A stretch of DNA of 64,000 nt from Curvularia sp. ZM96 (Eukaryota > Ascomycota > Dothideomycetes > Pleosporales > Pleosporaceae), in assembly GCA_022457065.1 (NCBI GenBank), contig JAJGBQ010000001.1, positions 6,200,001-6,264,000 on the forward strand. Direction: 5' to 3'. The notes beneath the pieces are model-generated. The model saw nothing but the letters and a program-made list of their open reading frames with translations. It did no database searches and was not told the origin of the DNA. Below, piece after piece: positions 1-11,701 of this stretch (position 1 is its first letter; each line of letters opens with the position of its first letter). A program made the position numbers and the translations under genes.

Positions 1-78
1 GTCTGTTGTTTACTACGTTGACAGTGCAGGGAAGTTCGTTTAGATTTCCGGGCCAACCCGCTGACTTGGACGTTCTAG

Positions 79-568
79 GCTGACTCGGCTGCTCGAATGC
101 GTCGACAGAGTGGACAAGTGGAAGCTAATGCACCGCGCCGAGATGGACTCGTGGGTCAACCCACAAAATAACCTCGTGCTAGTTGGCGATGCATGCCACC
201 CAATGCTTCCGTACCTTGCACAGGGCGCCAATTCCGCCATTGAAGACGGCGCAGTCTTGGGCCTGCTTCTCGCACCGGAGCATTTTACCTCCAAATCACA
301 ACTACCAGAGACTTTACAACTGTTCCAGCGATTGCGAAAGGCCAGAGGTGAAGGTATCGCGCGGGAGACCTTCAAGCAACGGAAAGATTTCCATCTACGG
401 GACGGACCAGAGCAAGCCCTCCGCGATGCCACGATGCTTAAGCAATTGGGAAAAGCTCTGGAGGCCCCATTCCCAAGTCGCTGGACATGCCCTGAGGTAC
501 AGCCGTGGCTGTATGGGTACAACGCGACCGAGGAAGTTGAGGCAGCGATGCGGGCACGGATGCTGTAG
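79..568 (+). CDS. FAD-dependent monooxygenase (salicylate-hydroxylase-like), C-terminal exon
   Basis: This is the last exon of a gene that begins before the window. The frame holds the flavoprotein hydroxylase GD motif (VLVGDACHP) followed by LAQGANSAIEDGAVLG, the FAD-ribityl-binding segment shared by salicylate and 3-hydroxybenzoate hydroxylase-like enzymes, and it ends at TAG. Such enzymes use NAD(P)H, FAD and O2 to hydroxylate aromatic substrates. The frame is closed by a TGA at 62-64. A branch-like gctgac and a ttctag acceptor ending at 78 place the exon start at 79. The Rossmann N-terminus lies off-window, so the substrate cannot be guessed. Confidence 0.8.
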
Positions 569-1758
569 TTATGTATCGGTCAGGAATAAGGGTTGGATAG
601 TGGATAGCGACATGAATCTACATACTACGACTAGCATGAGATTTTCCTCATCGAGGTACCAAGAACACGAATGATTCAAGAACGATGCTGCACTAGAAAC
701 GTTGTGGAACAACGGGCATGATGCTGCCGCGGCATGTCGCATGGCTGACATGGGCAGCACTAGTAGCCCTACGCCATGGAGCTTCCAGAACCCTAGTTGA
801 GCTGCAAATCATACCAGATAGGGGTGTATTGCTTGGCGCATGATGCATGCCGTTTCATGTCACCATGTCCTTCCTCAAACAGCCTCGTTGAAAGATGCGA
901 AAATGCCCGACAGGCCTGCTGAGCCGTTGTGGGTCGAGGGAATGACGAATCAAAGTTTCCCTACAGTTGGTAAATTTCGTTTGCTTGTATGGTATTGAGC
1001 ATCTCCAGGCAGGAAACCTTGAGCTGTACCACGATGTTTTGCTTTCGTGACAAGAGTCTTTCGAAAGGATAGTAAGTAGCCAGGTCAGCTACATGTTCCC
1101 GCGGACTACGACGTCTATCAATCCATCTATCTGAATTGCATAGCGCAAGTTTGCGGCCTGCGAAACAAGCTATAACCTGAACGACTAGTTTGCGCCCTGC
1201 CACTAACGCAACGGCCACACTGCCCCAGCGTCCGTTCATAATTCGTTCTGTGTGATCGTCAAGCCATCTCGAGACCATGAAACATGAGAGATGACCTCAC
1301 CCGAGGTCGTTTGAACAAAGCGTGAGCGAATGCGCGTCGATCTGTGGATAGCACCCATGCCACACATCAGGAAACACCCCCGCAATGACCGGCAAACATG
1401 ATATGCTCTAGTAAATCCTTTCATAACACTTCTCCCTGAAAGGAAGGTTTAGAAACCCCCGCAGCAGGTGATCGACAGCATCATGGTCGCACATCCGCGG
1501 CCAAGATACAGTATAAGAAGACTGCAAACTACCCCCTCAGTGTAGACTCCATCCACTTCGATCCTTCCCTTCACTTCAACGTCCTTCCAACCCGGACTAC
1601 CGTCTCTCTTTTTTGCTCGCAGTGCAGTGCATCGACTTTCGCTTCTCTTCTTACTCTCTTTTTGATATTCTCAGTTGTCTGAACTGCTGGTCTTTTTTAT
1701 ACCGTCTCGACTTGAACACCAAGATTCGCTTGCGACAAAACCCATTCTACGTTTCAAC
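569..1758. other. Intergenic region with cutinase promoter
   Basis: No coding region is supported here. The right end carries a TATA-like tataag (1512-1517), then a CT-rich stretch leading to the cutinase start at 1759, which looks like a fungal core promoter and 5' leader. Confidence 0.5.
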
Positions 1759-3174
1759 ATGAAATACCACACTGCCCACATTTTGGCGCTTGCCAGCGTT
1801 GCTAGTGTGACCAGCGCGCGCCCGCATCCCATCGCATCAGCTGACAGCGCTCCATCTCCAACTCCTAGCAGCGACTATGGCTCTGGTACTGGCTCTGACA
1901 CTGGCTCTGGCTCTGGTTCCGGAAGTGGCTCTGGTATCGGCGGGGGCCTTCTTGGTGGGCTTCTCCCAAGTCTTGGAGGTGGCTCTGGTCTACCCGGTCT
2001 TGGAGGGGGTCTCACGCTGCCTACTAGCCTACCCAGCCTAGGCGGAGGTCTCGGTGGAGGTCTCCCAAGTCTTGGAGGTGGCTCCGGTCTGCCCGGTCTT
2101 GAAGGGGGTCTCACACTACCTACCAGCCTACCAAGCCTAGGTGGAGGTCTCCCAAGTCTTGGAGGTGGCTCCGGTCTGCCCGGTCTTGGAGGGGGTCTCA
2201 CACTACCTACCAGCCTACCAAGCCTAGGTGGAGGTCTCCCAGGTCTCGGAGGCGGTTCTGGTCTACCCAGTCTCGGGGGTGGCTCTGGTCTACCCAGTCT
2301 CGGCGGAGGCCTCCCAGGTCTTGGAGGAGGAAGTTCGAGTCTGCCCGGACTCGGAGGGCTCAGCTCTTACGGTGGAGCCGGTAAATCTACTGCTAGCAGC
2401 GGTACGAGTGGCTACTCGTTGCCTAGCTGGCTCAAGGGACTGACTGGGGGTCTTGGTGGAGGTGCTAGTGGCGATTCGTCCGCACCAGTTGCCTCCCCTG
2501 AGACTGATACACCATCTACTCCAGCGAATCCAGCGACTCCAGTCGGAAACAACACTGGTGGTTCCGGATCTATTGGAAGCGATTGCAAACCACAAACGGC
2601 ATCTTCCAGTCTTCTCGGAGGATCAGAAAACGGCATTGTGGACAAGAACTGCTGCACAGACATGACGATTATCTTCGCTCGTGGAACTGGTGAGATGGGC
2701 AATGTGGGCACTGTCTCAGGACCACCCATGTTCAAGGCGATCCGAAGCAAGCTAGGTGCCGACCGTGTCACTGTCCAGGGTGTCGACTATCCTGCCTCGG
2801 CTGCAGGTAACGCCAACTTTGGCGGTGATGGTGGTGCGAAGATGGCTGCACTCGTCAAGCAGGCCAAGTCTCAGTGCCCCAGCACCAAGGTCATTCTCTC
2901 TGGTTACTCCCAGGGCGCCATGGTAGTCCACAGCGCGTTCAGCAAAGGAGGACTTTCTGCAACAGAAATTAGCGGCGCAGTCATGTTCGGAGACCCATTG
3001 AAGCGCGCCGCTATTACCGGCCTTTCTGCAGACAAGATCAAGCAGTTTTGCGGCACTGCTGATCAGATTTGCGGCGGTGGCGGAGATGGCGGTGCCACTG
3101 GAAGCCATATCAGCTATGGTAGCAGCGCTGAGGCTGCGGCAACATTCGCTATTCAGGCAGCTGGTCTTGCTTAG
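1759..3174 (+). CDS. Secreted cutinase with long Gly/Leu/Pro repeat region
   Basis: Cutinases are secreted serine esterases of the alpha/beta-hydrolase fold that cleave plant cutin polyester. This 471-residue protein starts with a signal peptide (about residues 1-20, MKYHTAHILALASVASVTSA). About 150 residues of tandem LPSLGGGSGLPGLGGG-type repeats follow, then a Ser/Thr/Pro linker, then a C-terminal cutinase domain from about residue 290. The catalytic serine is in GYSQG (Ser384), with Asp435 in the GTADQIC segment and His450 in GSHISYG. I chose the first in-frame ATG at 1759 because upstream in-frame codons lack ATG. Typical cutinases are about 200-230 residues, so the repeat extension is unusual. 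No intron is seen. The repeat region could be a cell-wall-attached or extended spacer, which is an inference. Confidence 0.88.
   Translation: MKYHTAHILALASVASVTSARPHPIASADSAPSPTPSSDYGSGTGSDTGSGSGSGSGSGIGGGLLGGLLPSLGGGSGLPGLGGGLTLPTSLPSLGGGLGGGLPSLGGGSGLPGLEGGLTLPTSLPSLGGGLPSLGGGSGLPGLGGGLTLPTSLPSLGGGLPGLGGGSGLPSLGGGSGLPSLGGGLPGLGGGSSSLPGLGGLSSYGGAGKSTASSGTSGYSLPSWLKGLTGGLGGGASGDSSAPVASPETDTPSTPANPATPVGNNTGGSGSIGSDCKPQTASSSLLGGSENGIVDKNCCTDMTIIFARGTGEMGNVGTVSGPPMFKAIRSKLGADRVTVQGVDYPASAAGNANFGGDGGAKMAALVKQAKSQCPSTKVILSGYSQGAMVVHSAFSKGGLSATEISGAVMFGDPLKRAAITGLSADKIKQFCGTADQICGGGGDGGATGSHISYGSSAEAAATFAIQAAGLA
1930..2392 (+). repeat. In-frame tandem repeats encoding Gly/Leu/Pro-rich region
   Basis: Imperfect tandem copies lie inside the cutinase gene. 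Segments around 1971, 2067 and 2151 share nearly identical blocks (for example tcccaagtcttggaggtggc), and the unit shortens toward the 3' end. Every length change keeps the frame, suggesting expansion and contraction under coding constraint. Confidence 0.85.
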
Positions 3175-3422
3175 ATAGTCTAGGTCTGCAGTTTGTCTTC
3201 GCAAGTGGTTTCGGTGAGCATGGAGGTTTGGATTGATGGTTTGACTGCAAGGAATATAAGCAGGGACTGGCTGGATGAAGTAACATGGGATTCGTTTGTA
3301 CAAACTTGGGTATTCAATTACAAAGCTAAAAGGTCTCTGGGCCCCAATCATGTCCAAGCTGAATGAGTGTTCAATATCGTGTGATAAATACAATCAGGGG
3401 ACGTCTCCTTACATTCGCCCAT

Positions 3423-4478
3423 CTATGTATCACTATCGTACTTCTTGATTAGACCCTTCATGATACTCACTGCGCCGCTACGATAACTGGATCCAAACAT
3501 TGCATAGTGATTGAGATGGTGGTACAGCTCGTAAAGCTGCACTCGATCTTCATACTCGTCGACCGGCTCTGTTTTTGGGCACAGCTGATGGTATTCTTTT
3601 AGAAAGCTGCCACCAAAGCCACCAAACATCTTCATGATGCCAAGTTCAAATTCGCTGTGAGCATAGCAGGCAGAAGAGTCGTAGACGACGTGTTCTGGCT
3701 CCCCTTTGTTACTCCCAATCATGCCTACGCTCGCGTTTCCGCTCCAAAGATCTCCATGAGCGACAACGGGTGTTACTCCCTGTCCGCCGTTCAGATGACC
3801 GTCGCCAATTAAACGAGGAACGACTTTGGTTGCGGTCTGTTCGACAAGCTTTCGCAAATCATTGTCCTTCCTGCCGTTCTTCTCTGCATGTCGGACAATG
3901 AACATGAGACGGTTCTCGGCGTAGAAATCTGCCCAGCTCTCCTTGTAGCTATTGTCTTGTGGAGTGTCACCACAGCATGTTGTTACCGGAAAGCCAAACA
4001 TTGGTTTTTCATAGCCATCTGGGACGGGTGCAGGTGTTGTGTGTAGTTTCGCGAGTTTGCTTGCCAAGGATAGTGTTTTGGATGACTTGGGGGCCAAGCG
4101 GGAGTTAAGGTAGAGAAAATCGGTCACAAGGAAAGATTTAGACGGGTGTGCCTCGAACTGGCCATGGCCAAAAGATTGTGGACAGAGCGTGGGCACGATG
4201 TTGTGGATGGCTTGGAGGGATGCATGTTCGCCTTATCAAGATACTGTCAGTCTATTAGCCTGTCCACTAGCGCCAAATCGACAGTACCTACCTGCAAACA
4301 TAATCTCAGCCTCTTTACCCGTACCGGTTTTCATGAAATACGCTTTTTCCGATCCATCGTCTGCCTGCGACACAATCTTGGACGTCGACGCAAAGGTACT
4401 GCCACCACCAGCAGACGAGACGCTGGCCCTTTCGGGATCTAAGCCAAGAACTTTTGCAACTGCTGGGTCGAGAGTCAT
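3423..4478 (-). CDS. Fructosamine/ketosamine-3-kinase family protein
   Basis: Members of this family phosphorylate sugar-amine adducts on proteins (fructosamine or ribulosamine) so that they break down, a deglycation repair role, probably cytosolic. Two exons, 4292-4478 and 3423-4231, join across a 60-nt intron (GTAGGT donor, actgac branch, AAG acceptor) to give 331 residues. The kinase-like fold shows in STSKIV near the N-terminus, in HGDLWSGN (catalytic loop), and in VVYDSSACYAHSEFELGI (metal-binding segment). Length is close to the usual 290-330. The start is the first ATG ahead of the conserved AxxxG region. The gene is convergent with the cutinase, with about 250 bp between stops. Confidence 0.88.
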
Positions 4479-6979
4479 GGCAGCTTTATTGCAAGAGATG
4501 GCGCGATGATGAAAATGTCCTGTACGTGTAAACGCTGATGGACGTTGGCATGTGGGTCCGGTGGTGACGTCAGTCTTACCCCACGCGACTTTTGGTGGCC
4601 CAGTGAACTTTCGGTGCACGTGATGTGTCCGGCACAATAGTCACTACACCTACGAAGACTATCCATGTATCACAGAGATTCACTCTTATCGATGCATACA
4701 GTGACTAAACCATGCGATTTGTGAGCATCACGTGACCTAAAGTCACGTTATCTGCCTCGTGTTCCCCTTGCCTCCGACACCCCGACCAGCAATATCCAAG
4801 TCCAGATCCATCCTATAGTAATTTATTGAAGAAATGACTACTAATTTTCGGACCTATTATTCTGACGACCTGATCGTAATGAAAGCGCTGTAAGACATCC
4901 CCATTGAATATATGTAGTCGACAATGTAACGGATTGTTCGGGCAACATACCGACTTGCGAATGCTGACTACATATTGCAACAATCTGTACACAATCAACT
5001 CGAGGATGATTCAATAGCTTGGCGATGACTGCTGCACATCAAACTGGAAGAATCGCATTTACACATCTTAACCAAGCCCACCCTCATGTATTCATGTAAA
5101 TAGACGAGGTAACAATACTCGTCGCTAGGTATAATTCGGAATTTCGGAAGCATGGATAGGTACCGAGCTGGAACGAATCAACCAGACGCGCGCATGTTTC
5201 ACTTGGCTTCTCCTTTTGATTTGCATGGTTCGTGTTGCTATCTTTGGACCGCCCCACATGTCTCTAGCCTTGTGTCCTTGGTCTGTTCATTTAATGCAGC
5301 TCTCGATAAGATAACTGGGACGTTGGAAAAGGAGTGTTATCATGTACTGTAGAGGAAAGGAGGTTAGCATGCATTTGGGAGAATAGCGTTTTTAAAATCA
5401 TGCCTAGTCTATCCCATTGACTCGCAGTGTATTGTGATTCACTTGACCCGAGCACGAATACTACGTCATCTCGATACGTAACCAGGACAGAGTAGCCGCG
5501 TCATAGATCCGAAGGTCAATGTGATTCAGAACGACAGGACGGATGTGCTCCATGACGCTGAGCAAATTGATTGGGAGATGCTTACTCTGCGAAAATAATG
5601 GAATGTTGATTGCCCTAACACACACTTGTATCGCGGATCCCTATAACATATTTATCTTAGAAAAGGTATAAACCATGAGGATATCATTCTAGGGAAGAGA
5701 TATATGTGTTTTTGAAGTTTCTGAAATAAAGGTGATGGGACGAGTACCGAAGCTGTTTAGTCTGTAACTCCTCTTGCATGGTGCTAATTGATTACACCTC
5801 TCAAGCTGACAAGGAGTCTGTCTCGTGGCATTTCAGAGTCTAGATTCAAAGAGAATCATTCTCGTTTCTGGAAATAAAATTGACACCTTTGCTATCGAGG
5901 AACAGGGTTTCCCGAATTCATGGTAATCTCTTACAACCGGTGAAATCGGAAAATGGCGATCTATATGAACCTACCCTAATTTTAAGCGTAGCTGTAGTAC
6001 TCATAGTTATTTCTTATTAGCTGTGTTAGTAGCTTTCGTAGGTGAGCTTATTCGAATTTTTAGTATTACTGGTCATGGGAGAGCTACTTATGGTAGATAA
6101 CAAAGAAAATTATGCCATGATTTAGAGGCTGCTTGTTTTAAACGATGGACATATATTGAGCTACAAGGGGCAGTGGTGAAGTTTGTTTCCTTAACTTATC
6201 ACAAGCAAATACTTGTTAAGAACGCGAGCGCTTGGTAGCTACGATGTATGACTTTTTACTTTGATATGCAACTTCGTTTTGACTATTTGATTAATTCTCA
6301 TCTTACGCATGAATATACCCCTTTGTATCATTGGGATGATGTCGCAATCTTCAGAACAGTGGATTGACTGTAGAAACATCTCTATCGGTGTTTTTCACTT
6401 CGTCCCAATCTTTAGTCCTCGATCACTGTTACACAACTTAAACTATCAAGTATAGTCTGCTAGCAGTGGGGCTACGTACAAAGTGCCGTTAGCTCAGGCT
6501 TTGTAAACATTCCAAACAGAGAAGAAGTCCAATCCTCACTGACCGGTCACGTAATTGTGACTTGTAGATGCCATTGAAGCCCAAATAGAACTTAGAAACG
6601 CCAATGGAAACCCATAAAAAATGCTACTGTTACGAAAGAGCACCGAGCCAACTCTGCTAATGTCGCCGCTTACTAGTGTGGCCTGGCTAGGTATATCAAT
6701 GGCAATTATAAAGATGAATACATTCGAAACAAACTATGTACAAATTCTCATCTAATCCCTTGAATATTCGTAAATGGTTCATAGATGGTGCCAATCATTC
6801 TGACTCGTTATGTTGGGTGACATAAACATAGAGAGCTCAGTTTGTAACCAAGCCCTGAGTCTTTTCCCATGATTTGGCTCACCCGCACGTTGGTGAAGCA
6901 AGGCGGATTCATTTCTCAGTCATCCCTGGTCATGAATAGAGAGTCCTGGCCAGGTCAAGTTTAACAACCCTTGAGCACT
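4479..6979. other. Large intergenic region, partly AT-rich
   Basis: I find no supported gene. Short open frames lack codon structure or splice context. The sequence is moderately AT-rich between about 5640 and 6500. CACGTGA-like motifs occur near 4729, upstream of the fructosamine kinase gene. No clear repeat or tRNA was found. Confidence 0.45.
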
Positions 6980-7353
6980 CTAGCTCCTAGTAGCGAAAGA
7001 GCCATGAGCACCGTTCAGCTTGCAGTAGTACTCCAGCTCATCGCCACCAATATGCCATCCATCTGAGTTGCAAACCGTCAAACCGCCCATTTCTTTCTGT
7101 GTAGTGTATCAGCGATAGAAGTCCATTTCATTCTCTTATCCCGGTAACAAACCATCTGACAATCAGGGCATCGGTTCCACTGTTCGTCACCCTTGTCTCG
7201 CATCTTGTAGTTGCCGCAGGCCTTTTGTGTAGTGTCCGTGTTGTAAACCGCTACTTTGTTCACCCAGTCGACACATATTCCGGCGTTGTGGACGGTTGCT
7301 GAAGCAATGTTCAGGAGCGGGAAAAGAATAGCCAGAGTGACGGAGAATTGCAT
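6980..7353 (-). CDS. Small secreted cysteine-rich protein, effector candidate
   Basis: Two exons, 7153-7353 and 6980-7096, joined over a 56-nt intron (GTTTGT donor, cgctgat branch region, ACACAG acceptor), give 105 residues. Residues 1-19 form a signal peptide (MQFSVTLAILFPLLNIASA). The mature part has at least six cysteines (GICVDW, KACGNYK, CPDC, TVCNSDGWHIGGDE, YYCKLNGA). I recall similar small secreted proteins in plant-associated ascomycetes, but I cannot name a family. Unspliced reading would instead end at 7078 with 91 residues. The spliced form is preferred because it stays open through a conserved-looking HIGGDExxYYC tail. A TATA-like element lies about 115 nt upstream. Function is unknown. 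A secreted role at the host interface is inferred from size and cysteine content. Confidence 0.72.
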
Positions 7354-8279
7354 AGTTGCACTGGTTTAGACAGGTTTTCTTTGACACAATTTGAGGAGAT
7401 GAGATCTGAGGATAGTGAAGAGATGTGTGTATGAGCTGGAGATGCTCGCAAGTGAAGTGCGGAGGTAGTATAAATAAGTCAAGACGCTCACCGGTGCAGG
7501 GTACCTTTCCACCCGCTGCTATCGCTGTAAACACCTACTTGGATCATGACGGCAAGCTCCCCACTGTCCATCTCAACGTGATTGCGACCAGCACTATCAC
7601 CCCTGAAAGGACCGCAAGGCATTACAGCGATATTCCTTCCGGCATTCTGCCAAGACAGAGAAACAAAGCCATCCACAGGGATGAGGGGCACCCCAACAAG
7701 TTTCCTATTTTAGTATCCTTAGCCAAAAATCATGACAGTTCGTAGTGTACGGATGCACACGGCGCCGAGTGGTTAGAGCACCATTGTATGTTATGCGCTT
7801 CGGGCCGAAGATGGAGTTCGTGTTTCCTGTGGGATCCAATCGGTAAACTTCGGATAAACAGCATGCCTGAATAATTTAAGGCTACTCCCCAAGGCGAAAC
7901 AGTATTTCACCGAACTTGCGCGTTGTGGGTGGGTAATGCATACCGACCTGGTCCTTGGGTTGTAGCTGCACATGTCGCCAACTCCATGTCGATCTGATGA
8001 CCTGACAGCCCTGGATACCGAGACTTGTCTAACTGTACGAACACGCACGTTTCAGGTTTCATTGCAGATCCGAATTCCGAGGAGTTAACCAAATCTGCAA
8101 TTGCTCCCTGTAGTCGTCCATGGCTAAGATGAGTATCCTGAGTCTGTACAGATATAAAGTTTTGGGGCGTCCGGCCTAAACGTACAGTTCTTTGTAGAGC
8201 ATCCTGTCTCACTCTCCATCTTCAATTCCTTCTTTCTCCACCGGATTCACTTGTTGCCCCTCGACCTCCAGCCATCACA
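7354..8279. other. Divergent intergenic region between two secreted-protein genes
   Basis: This serves as the shared upstream region of two secreted-protein genes. A second TATA-like site (tataaa, 8153-8158) precedes the gene at 8280 by about 120 nt. A partial tRNA-like A-box segment occurs near 7770 but does not fold as a tRNA. Confidence 0.45.
7469..7476 (-). promoter_or_regulatory. TATA-like box of the small secreted protein gene
   Basis: An AT-only octamer (tataaata on the plus strand) lies about 115 nt before the ATG at 7353, a plausible core-promoter distance in filamentous fungi. Confidence 0.4.
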
Positions 8280-9038
8280 ATGCACTTTACTCAAATCTTC
8301 GCCCTCGTGGCTAGCGCCACCATGGCCGTCGCCGCTCCTGCTCCTGCTCCCGCGGCTGAGCCTGCCGGCATTCGTGTGACAGAAGATGACGTTGTCCTTA
8401 CTGGAGACAATGGTCGCTTCCAAGTTATAAGTCGCGAAGAATTCGAGAAGCATTTCGCCAAAGACCTTGCTGTATCTCACGGACCGGCCCACCTCGAGTC
8501 CGGCTACATCACGTACACTGGCTCAGAGATTGCAAACGCGACCAGCGGTCATCTTTCAAAACGCGACGTATCAGTCATTATTCCTGGGAAGAAGGAACGC
8601 TTCGTCGGCTGGGATGTTCAGGCTAGCGAAATTGTCAGAGGCGGGCCCGGTACCAAGATCAGCATCGCTAACGGCTTTACCGTCGGTAACACTGTGTCTG
8701 TCAGGGTCGGTACCGACCTCACTCTCGTCAAAGATTTCATGAGTGTAAGCATGGATGTCACCAAGACATGGGAGACTTCCCAAACCCAAACTCAGACCTT
8801 GTTTGTCGATGTGCCAGAAGGCAAATTCGGTTGCTGGGTTCACCAAGCATGGACGAACCGCCAGTATGGCCAGGTCTGGAAAGGCTCAGTTGGAGGGGAA
8901 GGAGAATTGACTGATTGGTGGGCGGACTCATTCGAGCCAAAGTCATTCGGCCAGATGGAGTGGGTCAATGGTTACTTTTCGCCATGCTTCCAAGACGAAT
9001 TCCCTATGAAGAGGTGCCACGGAGAGGGAGAATTCTAG
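8280..9038 (+). CDS. Secreted effector-like protein with Kex2 site
   Basis: This is a single-exon gene of 252 residues. The N-terminus is a signal peptide (MHFTQIFALVASATMAVAA), followed by an Ala/Pro stretch and an acidic propeptide-like region. A dibasic LSKRD at about residues 92-96 is a likely Kex2 cleavage site. The mature part (about 155 residues) is rich in Ser, Thr, Val and Trp, with few cysteines (GCWVHQ, PCFQDE, KRCHGE), suggesting a beta-rich secreted domain. The layout, with a KR site and then repeated VGNTVSV/VRVGTDL patterns, resembles from memory the Pleosporales proteins labelled celp0028 effector-like. That link is unverified. It has a TATA-like box about 120 nt upstream and is divergent from another effector candidate. 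Confidence 0.72.
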   Translation: MHFTQIFALVASATMAVAAPAPAPAAEPAGIRVTEDDVVLTGDNGRFQVISREEFEKHFAKDLAVSHGPAHLESGYITYTGSEIANATSGHLSKRDVSVIIPGKKERFVGWDVQASEIVRGGPGTKISIANGFTVGNTVSVRVGTDLTLVKDFMSVSMDVTKTWETSQTQTQTLFVDVPEGKFGCWVHQAWTNRQYGQVWKGSVGGEGELTDWWADSFEPKSFGQMEWVNGYFSPCFQDEFPMKRCHGEGEF

Positions 9039-11701
9039 ATTGTGTATCTTGTATCACCCACAATGATGACTGCTTAATGGATGGGTTTCCTAGCAGATGA
9101 GGTTACGAACCTACGATTGTATATAGCTCGCAGCACGATGGATAAAGATTGTTAGAATAATGCAGCATTTTTTACAGCATTTTGCTTCACTCGAATTCGT
9201 TGTGGTATTTAACAAAAAGCATTATACTATCGATGATTGTAAATTAGACTTTAGTAGACTCTAGAACTTGCATGTTGTAACTCTACGCGCATTACTTCAG
9301 TTTCAGAACCTGTAAGGCATTATACAAGCACATGGGAATGATTCTGGAATTTGCAGCTCTGAAATTCAGGAGGTTGGATTATTTGAACAGGAACTTGGAT
9401 GTATAACCAAGAACATTTCTCACAATCCCTTTCTTCAACGATATATTATAGGTGGTTACATTCTAATGGAGTTTGGATTTTCCAAACTTTACCGAACAAA
9501 CTGAAAGTTTCTAGTGCAACTATATTTGAGGGACGGATGTCTTCTGGCATACCTAATATCAAAAACACAAGGCTCTCACCCTGCTACAATTGCTGTTGAA
9601 CTTTGTAACACCCTTACCTTTCAACCGATTTCTTCATCACTCAACACATTGCCATGCATCAGGCTTGCACTAACATAGTCTCTAAAAAAACAGCCCTTAA
9701 ACCCATGAAACCGAGTCCCTAGCAACAGCCTTTTCTTCATTCCACACTTGCTATATCTTTCCTCCTGAACCAACATCTGTGTATATTATCTACACCCACC
9801 CCCAATTTTGTAAGACGGACGAAACAACGACAGATACTGCCAATTTGTCAGCCGTCCTTATCAGACAAACTCTAATCATACACCACCACAGTGCAGAATA
9901 GCCGCCGCCGCCAAGAAAAACCCTCAAGCTAAGTACTCGTATTTCCCTAACCCCGAGTACATATCTTCGTTGCCATAAGTCATTTGACAGTAAGACGTCT
10001 TGGCCCGACCAGTGACCCGCGCGATGATATGAAAACACAGTCAAGGGATGCAACAAACGGTCCTATTTTGGTACTTCTTGGTGTGGAGAGCATTGCCTAA
10101 TTGAGATCACGTACGTAATATAGGGCGAAAGAAGCCCAGGGGTCCAAACGCTAGAATCTCGTAGCCTCTATCTTTCCCGTCTCTAAAAAAACGTTGCCGT
10201 CGCGGGACCGGGTTACTAGTTTCGCCGCAATGCACGTATATTATGCCGTAAGGCAAGAATGGCGCAAACGGTCAGCACACATGCGTTTCATAAGAGCATC
10301 TATTGGGTAAGAACGTGGAGGAGGATGATAAGGGTAGCCAGGTTCTACGCGGCTACTCCGCATGGCGTGTGGTTGCAACGAGAGCCCCCCTGGTTCACAG
10401 TATCCATGACGGCGGATAAGCGGCCATAGCCGGGCCGATCAGGTCAAGGCAGTATGACGATGCATGGGAATTGGAGTTTCAGGTAGAAATTTCAGGATTG
10501 GAATCCTGGTATTAGGAAAGAAACAGATATCCTGATGGCGCAATACACACGTGCTGCCAAGTGACCGCCTTGTGAACACACCCTGCCCAGGAGAGTGGAA
10601 CCAAAAGGAAATTGAGATCACCGTGTTTTGAGTGCGCGTGTCCAAGGTGTGCATGCAAAGAGTGGGTTAAGAATTAGAACACAATTGTTACCAGCTATTC
10701 GAGGAGCACCTGATACGGAATGAAGATCCTAATTGGAAACAACTGCGGACGACGAGGTGTGATGAGGTGAGGTTCTGAATCCCGGTCACGTGACAGCCAT
10801 ATGTCTTCCCACATCATCACCTCCATGTTTCACTATTATGTCCAGTCTTTTCTCGGCATTCTGCTTGCCGCCTAGAATACTAATGTAACCTTCATATCAA
10901 CCGGATATGATCCAGCCTTGCGGGTCTGCACATGTGGCGTAGCCCTAAGACCTGATAGACCTATGTGCCAGTCGTGAATGCCCGACCTGAAACTTCGGTC
11001 TGCAGTTCCTCGTATTCATATACCTTGAATCGCACTTCGTATTTCTCCATCTACCAGCGGTCCTACGTGGCGTTGAAGTCTTCGAAAATCTCTTGTCCAA
11101 AATGATAAGGGATAGGACGAAATGCGTGACCGAGTCCGTTTGCTTCGCGTACAGGGGGTGAGTGGCTCACAGCCGGGATCTGTCTGACATGCATAAGCAG
11201 ATAGAGCAAGTTTATGTACGTAGTAATTGCAGGAACAGGGCCATAGTATCCATGTCAAAGATGGGTGAGGGGGCGGTATTTGCCGACTCATACGTTTTGC
11301 TCGTGGAAACATGACGTTCCCATGGTGCGCAGCGGCTGATCGCCTGTTCATGGAGGTCACGGTCCATCAACGTACGTACTCCGTAGGTAGATTAACCGGT
11401 TGGAACGGTGTAGAGTCAGATAGTAGGATGATAGTCAACGTCGACAAGGCATCGGAACATGGGTCTATTCTGGTGTCGAGATGGATCATTGTGTGGTGAA
11501 CATGTGATGAAATCGGCCCATGATTCTTATGGTCAAAGAGATCAGGAATGCTAATCAGCACTCTGCGGTGTTATTTCTTTTGTATAGAGGCGTCGTTGTT
11601 CTATGGTGGCACCCTAAGTGACTGTATAGTGCTACACAGTTCTCGCAGGGCCCGAAGCGGGGTCTCTTGTCCTATCGGTCTCTCGCTTCTCCACCGGGAA
11701 T
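9039..11701. other. Intergenic region without supported genes
   Basis: About 2.7 kb has no reading frame with convincing composition, domain or splice structure. Scattered short frames start with non-ATG codons. No tandem repeat, TIR or RNA gene was recognised. Confidence 0.4.

Noticed and set aside
1875..2201. Long antisense open frame rich in Pro/Arg opposite the cutinase repeats
   Set aside because: It is the mirror of the Gly-rich repeat region and has no ATG or signal of its own.
7760..7830. tRNA-like stretch with gccgagtggttagagc and agttcg segments
   Set aside because: The D-arm-like text is good, but no acceptor stem, anticodon stem or proper T-arm can be paired, so it is not called as a tRNA.
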